Assembly (NCBI RefSeq): GCF_001050235.1 | Contig: NZ_DF967972.1 | Span: 1,564,944 to 1,603,682 of the forward strand | Direction of reading: 5' to 3' | DNA from: Longilinea arvoryzae | Lineage (GTDB): Bacteria; Chloroflexota; Anaerolineae; Anaerolineales; Anaerolineaceae | DNA: 38,739 nt | Shown: positions 7,562-15,945 of the stretch, in pieces | How positions within the stretch are numbered: the first letter of the stretch is position 1 | How the letters are laid out: every line of letters starts with the position of its first letter | The notes under the pieces: model-generated | Told to the model about the DNA's origin: nothing | Seen by the model: only the letters and a program-made list of their open reading frames with translations | Databases searched by the model: none | Program-made: the position numbers and the translations under genes

Positions 7562-9016
7562 CTAGACCGGGCGGTACAGAGCATGCCCGGCCTGGTCGGT
7601 CAGGTTATAGGCGCAAAAGGGCACCAGACCCGAATCCCGGCTGGCCTGCATGATATAGCAGTCGCGCAGCCGTTCCAGGTCCAGATTCCAGGCATCCTGA
7701 AAAGCCATGCCGGAGATGGTGAAAGAATGGGTCTGGATGCGGTCGAGAAAATCATCCCAGCCTCCCAGGCTGCGGCTTTGCCCGTTGGAGAGTTCCAGTT
7801 TCGGCGCTGACCAGTTCCTGGCCGTGACAAGGCGGGATTTCCGCGAACCTTCATCCGCGCGTTCGGGGGGCGTGCAGCAGCACGGATCGGGATGGTGGCG
7901 GGTGAGCGCTTTGAGCTCGCCATCCGGCATGATCACAAAGTTGCCGTGGAATGAGCAGAGCGCATTTTCAGCCCCGGAGGGTTTAAAACTTTCGCGCCGG
8001 ATGCGCCCGCCGGACTGCGCTTCGATGGCTCGAATGACCTCGGGAATGGTGATGCGATCTTCATCTCTTGGCGCCTGAGGATAACGGCCAAAGTAACTGA
8101 CGGGTTGGAAGTGCACCCCGCGCACGGTGGGGGCATGTTCGATGGCCAGGCGCAGGATCTCCCCAAGATTGTCGAAGTTGATCCCGGGCACCAGCGTGGG
8201 GACCAACACCACGCCCAGGCCTTCTTCGGCGCAGCGTTCGATGGTCTGGATTTTGAGTTCCAACAGTTTGCCGCCGCGCATTTTCTGGAAAATTTCATCC
8301 GTGGTACCGTCGAACTGCAGATAGACCGTGGAAAGTCCGGCCTGTTTGAGCCGGCCCAGGTAAGCCGGATCTCTTGCCAGGCGCAGGCCGTTGGTGTTGA
8401 TCTGAAAAAAGGGGAAGCCCATCGATTTTCCGAGGGCAATGATCTCGGGCAGGTCATCCCGCAGACTGGGTTCGCCGCCGGAAAGCTGAACATTGAATGG
8501 CCCGCCGGCGTCCAGCAGGCGCTGGTACCAGGTCCGAATCGTTTCCAGGGATGGATCGCCGGATGCAGCGTGCTTTCCCGCGCTGGCGAAACAAAAGGAA
8601 CAGGCCAGGTCGCAACGCAGGGTCACATCGAAGAGCACGCAGCACGGCTGCTGGCGGTGGTCCGGGCACAGCCCGCAGTCGAACGGGCAGCCTCGTTCCA
8701 CACGGTTCATCGGATTTTGCGGGGAGACGGGAATTTTCGGCCTGACCCAGGTAGAGAAAGCCGGCGATCCGCGCCAGAGGATGGTTCGAAAGGATCCATG
8801 CTGCGGGCACTCTTTTTCGAGGTAGATGTTCTCACCCCGCATGACCCGCCTGGCAGGCAGGCGCGAAAGACAAACCGGGCAAACGCTTTCGGTGGTGGAA
8901 AGGATCTCTCCATCCACCGGAGATGGGGCGCAGCATGTTGTTCCGTCTGGATCGGAGTGGGGCTCGCTGCAACAGCCAGCGGATGATGTGAGTGGCTGGG
9001 GAAGATCGCTCATCAA
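7562..9016 (-). CDS. trsS: Radical SAM protein, TrsS-like
   Basis: A 484-aa radical SAM enzyme. The SAM/[4Fe-4S] motif is CDLACSFC (C135, C139, C142), followed by VQLSGGEPSLRDDLPEI (GGE) and QINTNGLRLA. The N-terminus is very Cys-rich: CC at 15-16, CC at 28-29, CPVC at 46-49, C70, CPFDCGLC at 110-117 and CC at 125-126, enough for further metal or Fe-S sites. The layout matches the NCBI family radical SAM (seleno)protein TrsS; in this copy the key positions are Cys and no in-frame TGA is needed. It overlaps the preceding gene's stop (ATGATGA), so it is translationally coupled as the last gene of the five-gene operon. Its reaction is unknown; it may act with the methyltransferase on a cofactor or peptide. 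Confidence 0.87.
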   Translation of the reverse strand: MMSDLPQPLTSSAGCCSEPHSDPDGTTCCAPSPVDGEILSTTESVCPVCLSRLPARRVMRGENIYLEKECPQHGSFRTILWRGSPAFSTWVRPKIPVSPQNPMNRVERGCPFDCGLCPDHRQQPCCVLFDVTLRCDLACSFCFASAGKHAASGDPSLETIRTWYQRLLDAGGPFNVQLSGGEPSLRDDLPEIIALGKSMGFPFFQINTNGLRLARDPAYLGRLKQAGLSTVYLQFDGTTDEIFQKMRGGKLLELKIQTIERCAEEGLGVVLVPTLVPGINFDNLGEILRLAIEHAPTVRGVHFQPVSYFGRYPQAPRDEDRITIPEVIRAIEAQSGGRIRRESFKPSGAENALCSFHGNFVIMPDGELKALTRHHPDPCCCTPPERADEGSRKSRLVTARNWSAPKLELSNGQSRSLGGWDDFLDRIQTHSFTISGMAFQDAWNLDLERLRDCYIMQASRDSGLVPFCAYNLTDQAGHALYRPV

Positions 9017-9453
9017 TCCATCCCGGAAAGATCAAAACCGTTATCGACCAGCAGGTCTTTTACCTTCTGGTAGGTTGCAGCCACGATCTCAGGGCAGTGG
9101 GCGATCGACTTCGTGCCCTGATTGTTGACAATATCGTCGCAATGGATGGCGCCGTTGCCCTGACCGTATTCCTGTTTGAACCATTTCACCAGGTCCGCGA
9201 TCATAAAATACAGGCGTGGATCATCCTCGTCTTCCGGCGTGCCTTTCCCGGCGTACATTCCCAACAGGCACGCCCCGGCTGACAGCGATCCACACACGTC
9301 TCCGGTGTAGCCCAACCCACCGGCCAGTCCCTGGATCGCCCGGATCAGGTCGGGATTATCCTTGCCCTGCAGTTCAAGGCCCATTTTTAACAGGATTTGG
9401 CTGCAGACGAAACCCTGGCCCTTCAATTCCTTCATGTAATCGAGATCATCCAT
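9013..9453 (-). CDS. C-GCAxxG-C-C family protein (DVU_1555-type)
   Basis: A 146-aa soluble protein with the family signature: C17 (GFVCSQ), C54 in DVCGSLSAGACLLG with C62, then C105 (AIHCDD) and C120 (AHCPEI). The C-GCAxxG-C-C family (C_GCAxxG_C_C domain) is thought to be redox active or to bind a metal cluster; its function is not established. The canonical GCAxxG here reads as CGSLSAGA. A GAGGAG ribosome site precedes the ATG. It lies between the methyltransferase and radical SAM genes, an arrangement I recall from the Desulfovibrio DVU_1555 neighbourhood. Confidence 0.82.
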   Translation of the reverse strand: MDDLDYMKELKGQGFVCSQILLKMGLELQGKDNPDLIRAIQGLAGGLGYTGDVCGSLSAGACLLGMYAGKGTPEDEDDPRLYFMIADLVKWFKQEYGQGNGAIHCDDIVNNQGTKSIAHCPEIVAATYQKVKDLLVDNGFDLSGMD

Positions 9454-9535
9454 TAAGAACTCCTCGGATTGGATTGCTGCGCCGATTCTTCGAGAGCGCT
9501 ACGATCGATTTCTCCAGATTCGCTGAGATTAACCT

Positions 9536-10270
9536 TCAGCACTTTCGTGAAACACACAAGAAGTATCCCGGTTTGACTCTGGCGACGGCTAAGGCCAGGT
9601 CGAGGGGATCCATTCCACGTTCCGGAGCGCCAATGAACAGGCTGGATACGGACGGGTTGACCAGGGATTTAACCGCCTCGGAGTGATCCTCCCAGATCAC
9701 CTGAGCAAATCCGCGCTTCGCCAGCCGGTTCAGCAGTTCCTCCCGGATAAATGACCTGGCAAGGCAGCTCGAGGGAAGGACCGCCTGTAACGCCGGCAGC
9801 GCGGATGGATTGCGGGCGTAGAGGTCGGTGAGGATCAGAACGCCGTCCGACCGGAGTAAACGGTGGAATTCATCCAGAACCCGATCGGTCTGCTCGAATA
9901 CCGACAGGCTGCACTCTGTCACGATGACGTCCAACCCGCCAGCCGCCAGGGGAATGAAGTCGGCAGCCGCCTGAAAAAGAGGCAGGGTTGGGGCTCGTCG
10001 GTGGCCGGCGTGCACCAACCCCGCAGAGAGGTCCACGCCCCAGGCCGTGTAACCCAGCTCACGCAGGTATTGCACCGTCAAGCCGGCGCCGCAGCCGACG
10101 TCCAGGACCCTGGCATGGGTGGGGAAGGTGCAGAGGGACAAAGCATGCCGCGTCAGACCCAGCCCGCCAGGATGCAGAGTCTCGCCTAATGTTTGCTGGC
10201 CGTAAGCCTGTTCGTAAACGCAGGCGCCGGCCCCGCTCCCGCTCGAATTTTCGCTCGTTGATTTTTCCAA
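9536..10270 (-). CDS. trsM: SAM-dependent methyltransferase, DVU_1556/TrsM-like
   Basis: A 244-aa class I methyltransferase. Motif I is HARVLDVGCGAGLTVQYL (about residues 52-69). It is followed by the acidic AWGVDLS, FIPLAAGGLDVIVTECSLSVFEQTDRVLDEFHRLLRSDGVLILTDLY (motifs IV-VI), and a C-terminal half that contains EELLNRLAKRGFAQVIWEDHSEAVKSL. The frame appears to start with TTG at 10270, 13 bp after the upstream gene, with AGG a few bases before it; no ATG precedes the domain. Genomic context indicates the DVU_1556 family (TrsM). The substrate is unknown and could be a cofactor shared with the radical SAM partner. Confidence 0.82.
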   Translation of the reverse strand: MEKSTSENSSGSGAGACVYEQAYGQQTLGETLHPGGLGLTRHALSLCTFPTHARVLDVGCGAGLTVQYLRELGYTAWGVDLSAGLVHAGHRRAPTLPLFQAAADFIPLAAGGLDVIVTECSLSVFEQTDRVLDEFHRLLRSDGVLILTDLYARNPSALPALQAVLPSSCLARSFIREELLNRLAKRGFAQVIWEDHSEAVKSLVNPSVSSLFIGAPERGMDPLDLALAVARVKPGYFLCVSRKC

Positions 10271-10283
10271 AGCGCCTGATCCG

Positions 10284-10496
10284 TTATTTATCTTCCAGGG
10301 CCTTTTCGACTTCGACCATCCGGCCTAAGGCCAGGTCTTCGGGCACCAGCACCATGCCGCAGTTAGGGCAGCGCATCAAGTTTACCGGGTAGGAATTCCC
10401 CAGGTAAGATACCATGACCTGACCGGGTTCCAGGGGCAGGTCGCAATTGGCACATTTCCATTGCGTGGGAGCTGCGTGATCTTCTGTCTGGCTCAT
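10284..10496 (-). CDS. Small CxxC redox/zinc-ribbon protein (DVU_1557-type)
   Basis: A 70-aa protein with two CxxC pairs (WKCANCDL, C15/C18; MRCPNCGMVL, C43/C46), a rubredoxin- or zinc-ribbon-like arrangement that could hold one Fe or Zn. Its ATG overlaps the end of the large oxidoreductase gene (ATGA type), showing translational coupling. The size, Cys pattern and place between the dicluster oxidoreductase and the methyltransferase fit NCBI's DVU_1557 family redox protein. A role as an electron carrier for the large oxidoreductase is inference. Confidence 0.8.
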   Translation of the reverse strand: MSQTEDHAAPTQWKCANCDLPLEPGQVMVSYLGNSYPVNLMRCPNCGMVLVPEDLALGRMVEVEKALEDK

Positions 10497-12820
10497 GGTT
10501 TCACATCCTCACCGAGTTCCATGCGGTGGCTGTAGGCATTGTGGATCCTAAAGGCGTCGCCTTTGCGGGAATATTCCACCCAATAGGTCACCCGGGTGGG
10601 TTTGTAATGCGCCAGCAGACGTCCGGTGGCCGGATTCAGGAATTTCTGGCCTGTTTTTTCGGCGTATTCGATCACTCTCTGGAGATCTTCGACCAGGATA
10701 AGCCGGTCTTCAAGGACCTTCTGGACATCTTCCGGAATAATCAGTTGAATGGATTCATAACTTGCCTGGTCGGGCATGGTTTCACCCCATATTTCTTTGA
10801 GCATTTTCCATTTGAGTCTGGCTCGATTTTCATGCCGTTGAGAGTAACCCGGCCCCTGACGCGTCGCCCGCGCCTGCGGATCTTTCTCGAAGAGCAGGTC
10901 GAGCAAATGGAGGGTGGGTTTTCCCCGGGCGGCGAAGAAATCACGGCACATCGCGCAGTAGGTCAGGTAATCCGCATCGCTTTCGGCGATCCGGCGTTCG
11001 ACCACTTTTTGGGCCAGTTCGCGGTTGGCCAGCCACATGTCGCCGCCGTAACTGCAGCAGGATGTTTTTTCCCGGTTGAGGGGCAGTTCTTCGATGCGGT
11101 AGCCGGCCCGGTCGACCAGGCGGCGCACGCTTTCATGAATCTGGGATTCATGCCGGGTCGAGCACGGGTCGTGGATGGAGACGACCCCCTTCTTTGTCTG
11201 TACGGCATCTTCCGGCAGACCGTATTGATCGAACAATTCCCACAGGGAGACGATCTCGACGTCGGGCAGGTTGTTTTTGAAAACCTGGTAGCAGCTCGAG
11301 CAGGCGAGGACGACCTTTGGGCGGCCCATTTGGGCGTGCAGCGCCGAAAAATCCGCCAGAGCCTCCTGAAAAAGGTCCTTGCGTCCGGACCAGTCCGCCA
11401 TTGTTCCGCAGCAGCGCAGCATCAACCCGACCGAAGGAAGCCGGTCCCTCAGGTAGGCGTAAATCTTTTCGACCTGTTCGGGGGCCGAAGCGCTCAACTG
11501 GCAGCCGGGGAAGAAAAGATACGAGCTGGTTGAAGTTCCCGGCTGGTTGCGAGCCATGGCAAACTGGTCGCTGTTGCTGAACTGCATGTCGCGCAGGGCG
11601 AAGTCGTGCGCGGAAGGGGGCATATGTCCCTGCTCGACCATGGTCTGGCGGGCCTGCTTGCAGAGCGCGCCCATATCCAGGTTGGTCGGGCAGACTTCAG
11701 CACATTGGCCGCACAGGGCGCAGGAATTGATCAGCGTATTGGCCAGACGAGTGCCCATCACAATCGAAAGATTATTGTAGATCTTGCGGGCGTATTTCCT
11801 GGGATATGCGCCATAAGAGGAAAGGTATTGGCAAACTTTGACACATTCAAGGCATTCGCACTTAAGGCAGCGTTTGGCTTCGGCAATGGCTTCGGCGCTG
11901 GTAAAACTGGCGCCAGCCCTGGGGGTGACGGGCAGAGCCGGAACGCCCTCCGTGTTGGTATACAGGCAACTCTCGAATGCGCCTTCGTTGATTCGCGAGG
12001 CGGTCAGCGAGACGCGCTGCGCGAAGCGATCGATCGAAATCGCCGCGATCCGGCCGTCTGACATAGTCGTGATAGATGAAATCGAATTCTCCGGCTGATC
12101 GATATCGCTTCCGGCAAAGACCCCGGGTTGGGCAGTGGCGCGTGTGACCGGGTCGATGGTCCCCAATCCGGAATCATTCAAACCCAACGCATATCGCGCC
12201 GGCGAATTGGACCCAATTGCCAGGTAAACCGCATCGAAATCCCGCTGCAATTGCCCGAGGGTGACATTCCCCGCGCTGACATTGCCGCTGACCGGGGTGT
12301 TCAGGCGCACTTCGACGCCCATTTTCAGGATGACGTCGAAATCCGATTCGATGATAGACCTGGGAAGGCGGCTTTCCGGGATGGAACGCAATCTTCCGCC
12401 CAGGACGCTGTTCGCTTCAAAGACGGTGACGGCATATCGTTTTTTGGCCAGATCGTAAGCCGCGGTCAGGCCGCTCAGACCCCCACCCACAACGGCGATG
12501 CGTTGCTTGCGGCGGCTGTGAGGATTGGCGATCTCAAGGCTGGTTTTTCCAAAATCGACACAGGCTCGTTCCAGATCCACGATCGCGATGGCCTGATCCC
12601 GCTTGCAGACGGGCCGGCAGGGTTGATCGCAGATGCGACAGATAATACCGGGAAATGGGAGGGTTTTATTAAGAATCTGGTAAGCGCTGCCAAAGTTGCC
12701 CTGGCTGATTTCGGCGCACATCGCGCGGACATCCACGTGCATTGGACAGGCGGCCGCACAGGTGGGAATGCATTCTTGAATGCATTTTGATTCCAGGGCA
12801 TGTAACTCATTTTGATCCAT
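10493..12820 (-). CDS. FAD pyridine-nucleotide oxidoreductase / dicluster / HdrB-like CCG fusion
   Basis: A 775-aa fusion. Residues 10-75 are a GltD-like Fer4_20 region with two Cys quartets (C13, C17, C21, C25; C61, C64, C68, C72). An FAD domain follows (IAVVGGGLSGLTAAYDLA, glycines 112-117; second part VYLAIGSNSPA and GVFAGSDI). Near 330-395 is a two-cluster ferredoxin unit (CLKCECLECVKVC; SCALCGQCAEVCP). About 435-640 are two HdrB-type CCG domains (FFPGCQL, RCCGTMADW, ACSSCYQVF; HDPCSTRHES, SCCSYGGDMW, YCAMCRDFF). The last 95 residues form a tail I do not recognise. The ATG at 12820 is used because AGGA lies 7 nt upstream; a TTG 14 codons earlier is possible. It is the first gene of the five-gene operon, divergent from the Mo hydroxylase. 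It matches the NCBI dicluster-binding family seen near these genes, and may carry out disulfide- or bifurcation-type electron transfer (inference). Confidence 0.88.
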   Translation of the reverse strand: MDQNELHALESKCIQECIPTCAAACPMHVDVRAMCAEISQGNFGSAYQILNKTLPFPGIICRICDQPCRPVCKRDQAIAIVDLERACVDFGKTSLEIANPHSRRKQRIAVVGGGLSGLTAAYDLAKKRYAVTVFEANSVLGGRLRSIPESRLPRSIIESDFDVILKMGVEVRLNTPVSGNVSAGNVTLGQLQRDFDAVYLAIGSNSPARYALGLNDSGLGTIDPVTRATAQPGVFAGSDIDQPENSISSITTMSDGRIAAISIDRFAQRVSLTASRINEGAFESCLYTNTEGVPALPVTPRAGASFTSAEAIAEAKRCLKCECLECVKVCQYLSSYGAYPRKYARKIYNNLSIVMGTRLANTLINSCALCGQCAEVCPTNLDMGALCKQARQTMVEQGHMPPSAHDFALRDMQFSNSDQFAMARNQPGTSTSSYLFFPGCQLSASAPEQVEKIYAYLRDRLPSVGLMLRCCGTMADWSGRKDLFQEALADFSALHAQMGRPKVVLACSSCYQVFKNNLPDVEIVSLWELFDQYGLPEDAVQTKKGVVSIHDPCSTRHESQIHESVRRLVDRAGYRIEELPLNREKTSCCSYGGDMWLANRELAQKVVERRIAESDADYLTYCAMCRDFFAARGKPTLHLLDLLFEKDPQARATRQGPGYSQRHENRARLKWKMLKEIWGETMPDQASYESIQLIIPEDVQKVLEDRLILVEDLQRVIEYAEKTGQKFLNPATGRLLAHYKPTRVTYWVEYSRKGDAFRIHNAYSHRMELGEDVKP

Positions 12821-13150
12821 AGGGGGTTCCTGATTTACATGATTTTTACGGATGACAAACAACCCTAACCAGGCACTATACGTTTCAGTCTATTCATTAG
12901 TATAGAAAATTCAATCCCCGAATCAACGGTCAGTCGGAGCGTTGGCCGATGGGTCAACTGACCCTCCTGGAATCGACTACTTGAGCCATTCAGAAAGTAT
13001 CCGGATGCACGTTTTAGCCGCATGGCTTTTATCCTATGATTTGCATTGCCGTACTGTGATCCAGTGCGCCTATCCTGGGTTTTCAAATCCAAATTTTGGC
13101 TGTTCCCCTCAATCACCCAATCTGCAACAAAAATATTTAAGGAGGTAAGG
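12821..13150. promoter_or_regulatory. Divergent intergenic control region of the Trs-type and Mo hydroxylase operons
   Basis: The 330 bp between the two divergent operons show no gene. They hold GGGTCA-AC-TGACCC (12951-12964), a perfect 6-bp-arm inverted repeat that could be an operator, and CTATAC-N18-GTATAG (12876-12881 and 12900-12905). A near-perfect ribosome site AAGGAGGT (13139-13146) sits 5 nt before the Mo hydroxylase ATG. I could not identify convincing -35/-10 pairs or a sigma-54 (GG-N10-GC) element. Confidence 0.5.
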
Positions 13151-15910
13151 ATGCTGAAAAAAACATTTGTAATCAATGGCGTTTCCCAGACTGTTGAAAT
13201 AGAACAAGAGACGTCATTGGCAGATGTTCTGCGTCAGAAGCTTCTGCTGACCGGAACAAAGGTCTCCTGCAAAGAAGGCCATTGTGGTGCCTGCTCCGTT
13301 ATTTTGGACGGCAAGCTGACCCTGTCCTGCGTGACGCGGGCGAAGCGCGTCCCGGATGGCGCCAAGATTACAACCATTGAGGGAATCGGCACTCCGGATA
13401 AGCTGCACCCGATTCAGGCTGCCTTCAAGTTCCATGGCGCGGCGCAGTGCGGTTTCTGCACCCCCGGCATGGTTCTGTCTGCCAAAGCGCTGTTGGATCA
13501 GAACCCCGATCCCACTCGCCAGGAAGTTCGCGACTGGCTGACCAAGCACCACAATGCCTGCCGCTGCACGGGTTACAAGCCGATCGTGGACGCGATCATG
13601 GATGCCGCCAAGGTGATGCGCGGCGAGATGAGCCAATCCGAGTTGGAATACAAGGCACCCGCAGACGGACGCGTCTGGGGCAGCAAGTATCCACGCCCTT
13701 CCGCGGACGCGAAGGTGACCGGCACCTGGCAATTCGGTCAGGATCAGATTCTCCACCTGCCTGCCAATACGCTGCACCTGGCGCTGACTCAGGCGAAGGT
13801 TGCACACGCCAATATCCTCTCCATCGACACCTCCGCTGCCGAAAAAATGCCCGGCGTTTTCAAGGTCATCACGCACAAGGATGTCAAGGGCAAGAATCGC
13901 ATTACGGGTTTGATCACCTTCGCCACCAACAAGGGTGATGGTTGGGACCGCCCGATCCTGTGCGATGAAAAAGTCTTCCAGATCGGCGATGCCATCGCGA
14001 TCGTCGCCGCGGATACCGAAGAACACGCTCGCGCGGCCGCCGAAAAGGTCAAGGTGGAGCTGGAAGTGCTCCCGGCCTACATGAATGCGCCGGATGCAAT
14101 GGCTGACGATGCGATCGAAATTCATCCCGGAACTCCGAATATCTATTTCGAGCAGCCGATTGCCAAGGGTGAGGACACCAAGGCGATTATGGACAAGGCG
14201 CCGTACGTCGTGGAAGACGATTATTACATTCAGCGCCAGCCGCACCTTTCCATTGAAACCGACACGGGCTTTGCCTACATCGACAAGGAAGGCCGCCTGA
14301 CCCTGTGCTCGAAGAGTATCGGTCTGTACCTCCACCTGCTGATGATCGCTCCTGGCATCGGCCTTCCGCCCGAGAAGATCCGTATGATCCAGAACCCGAC
14401 GGGCGGCACCTTCGGTTACAAGTTCTCCCCGACCATGGAAGCCCTGCTGGGCGTCGCCTGCCTGGCCACCGGTGGTCGCCCGGTTGCGTTGACCTATGAT
14501 TACCAGCAGTTCATGCAGTACACCGGAAAGCGCTCTCCGTTCTTCACGCACTTGAAGATGGCTGCCGACGCGAAAGGCAAAATCGTGGCCATGGAAAGCG
14601 ACTGGACCTGCGACCACGGTCCTTACTCCGAGTTCGGCGATCTGCTGACCCTGCGCGGAGCTCAATTTATCGGTGCGGGTTACAACATCCCCAACATCCG
14701 CGGTATCGGTCGCACGGTCTGCACCAACCACGTCTGGGGCGCCGCCTTCCGCGGATATGGTTCTCCGGAAAGCTTCATCTCTTCCGAAAGCCTGGTGGAC
14801 GATCTGGCTGCCAAGATCGGCATGGATCCGCTGGAATTCCGCTATCAGAACGTCTACCGCAAAGGTGATACGACCCCGACCGGACAGGATCCGGATGCCT
14901 ATTCCCTGCCCGAGATGATCGACAAGCTGCGCCCGCGCTACAAGGCTGCCCTCGAAAAGGCCAAGCGCGAGTCGACCCCTGAAAAGAAGAAGGGCGTGGG
15001 CGTCTCGATCGGTATCTATGGTTCCGGTCTGGATGGCGTGGATGGCTCCGAAATCGAGATCGAACTGACCAGGACGGGCGTCACCCTCTTCGTCAACTGG
15101 CACGATCACGGTCAGGGTGCAGATATGGGCGCCCTCGGTACGGCTCACGAAGGTCTGCGTCCGCTGGGCATCAAGCCTGAAAAAATCAAGCTGGTCATGA
15201 ACGATACGGCCGTGAACCTGAATGGCGGTCCCGCGGGTGGCAGCCGCAGCCAGGTCATGCTGGGTAATGCCATCAAGAACGGCTGCGAGGTCTTGCTGGC
15301 CGCACTGAAGAAGAAAGACGGCAAATTCCGCACCTATGATGAGATGGTGGCTGAAGGCCTGCCCCTGAAGTATAAGGGCGCCTGGTCATCATCCATGTGC
15401 ACCAACTGCGATCCCCAGACGGCCCAGGGTAAACCTTTCGCCGTTTATATGTACGGTGTCTTCATGGCCGAAGTCGAAGTGGATACCAAGACTGGCAAGA
15501 CCAAGGTAGATGCTTTGACCTGCGTTGCGGATATCGGCAAGATCAACAACAGACTTCTGGTCGATGGCCAGATCTACGGCGGCCTTGCCCAGGGTGTCGG
15601 TTTGGCGCTGAGCGAAGATTTCGAAGATTACGCTATTCATTCGAATATGCTCGGCGCAGGTATTCCTTACGCCAATGATATTCCCGACAAAATCGACATC
15701 CTGTATGTCGAAACGCCGCGCGAGTACGGTCCCTTCGGCGCTGCCGGTGTCGGTGAAATGCCTCTGACCTCGCCGCACGTTGCGATTGTCAACGCGATCA
15801 AGAACGCCACCGGCGTGCACTGCACGAACCTGCCCGCTCGTCCTCCGAAAGTGTTGGCCGGACTCAAGGCGCAGGAAAAGGCTGCAACCGTCGTCAAGCC
15901 GATTGCATAA
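13151..15910 (+). CDS. mop: Molybdenum hydroxylase, aldehyde oxidoreductase (Mop-like)
   Basis: A 919-aa single-chain xanthine-oxidase-family enzyme. The N-terminal [2Fe-2S] cluster uses C40, C45, C48, C60 (CKEGHCGAC...LSC). The second cluster uses C100, C103, C137, C139 (CGFCTPG...CRC). The Mo domain shows PTGGTFGYKFSPTMEA, AFRGYGSPES and GVGEMPLTSPH, with Glu869 as the predicted base. These residue numbers equal those of D. gigas MOP, a 907-aa aldehyde oxidoreductase with molybdopterin cytosine dinucleotide. There is no AYRCSFR loop, so it is not CO dehydrogenase, and no FAD domain. The ATG at 13151 is set by AAGGAGGT 5 nt upstream and by this match; the open frame runs 35 codons further upstream. 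XdhC-, MocA- and YqeB-like genes downstream suggest a selenium-dependent Mo hydroxylase. The substrate is uncertain: an aldehyde or a heterocycle. Confidence 0.95.
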   Translation: MLKKTFVINGVSQTVEIEQETSLADVLRQKLLLTGTKVSCKEGHCGACSVILDGKLTLSCVTRAKRVPDGAKITTIEGIGTPDKLHPIQAAFKFHGAAQCGFCTPGMVLSAKALLDQNPDPTRQEVRDWLTKHHNACRCTGYKPIVDAIMDAAKVMRGEMSQSELEYKAPADGRVWGSKYPRPSADAKVTGTWQFGQDQILHLPANTLHLALTQAKVAHANILSIDTSAAEKMPGVFKVITHKDVKGKNRITGLITFATNKGDGWDRPILCDEKVFQIGDAIAIVAADTEEHARAAAEKVKVELEVLPAYMNAPDAMADDAIEIHPGTPNIYFEQPIAKGEDTKAIMDKAPYVVEDDYYIQRQPHLSIETDTGFAYIDKEGRLTLCSKSIGLYLHLLMIAPGIGLPPEKIRMIQNPTGGTFGYKFSPTMEALLGVACLATGGRPVALTYDYQQFMQYTGKRSPFFTHLKMAADAKGKIVAMESDWTCDHGPYSEFGDLLTLRGAQFIGAGYNIPNIRGIGRTVCTNHVWGAAFRGYGSPESFISSESLVDDLAAKIGMDPLEFRYQNVYRKGDTTPTGQDPDAYSLPEMIDKLRPRYKAALEKAKRESTPEKKKGVGVSIGIYGSGLDGVDGSEIEIELTRTGVTLFVNWHDHGQGADMGALGTAHEGLRPLGIKPEKIKLVMNDTAVNLNGGPAGGSRSQVMLGNAIKNGCEVLLAALKKKDGKFRTYDEMVAEGLPLKYKGAWSSSMCTNCDPQTAQGKPFAVYMYGVFMAEVEVDTKTGKTKVDALTCVADIGKINNRLLVDGQIYGGLAQGVGLALSEDFEDYAIHSNMLGAGIPYANDIPDKIDILYVETPREYGPFGAAGVGEMPLTSPHVAIVNAIKNATGVHCTNLPARPPKVLAGLKAQEKAATVVKPIA

Positions 15911-15945
15911 TTCATTCGATTACTCGCACCGTAAAGGAACTTATT

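Noticed and set aside
7562..9453. Selenocysteine (in-frame TGA) in the radical SAM or C-GCAxxG-C-C proteins
   Set aside because: Both frames are complete with Cys at the likely positions; no TGA needs to be read through.
13214..15148. 644-aa open frame antisense to the Mo hydroxylase
   Set aside because: Lies fully opposite a gene with complete motifs and has no recognisable domain; it is a product of GC-rich codon bias.
13151..15910. Mo hydroxylase as aerobic CO dehydrogenase large subunit
   Set aside because: No AYRCSFR active-site loop, and the [2Fe-2S] domain is fused in one chain.
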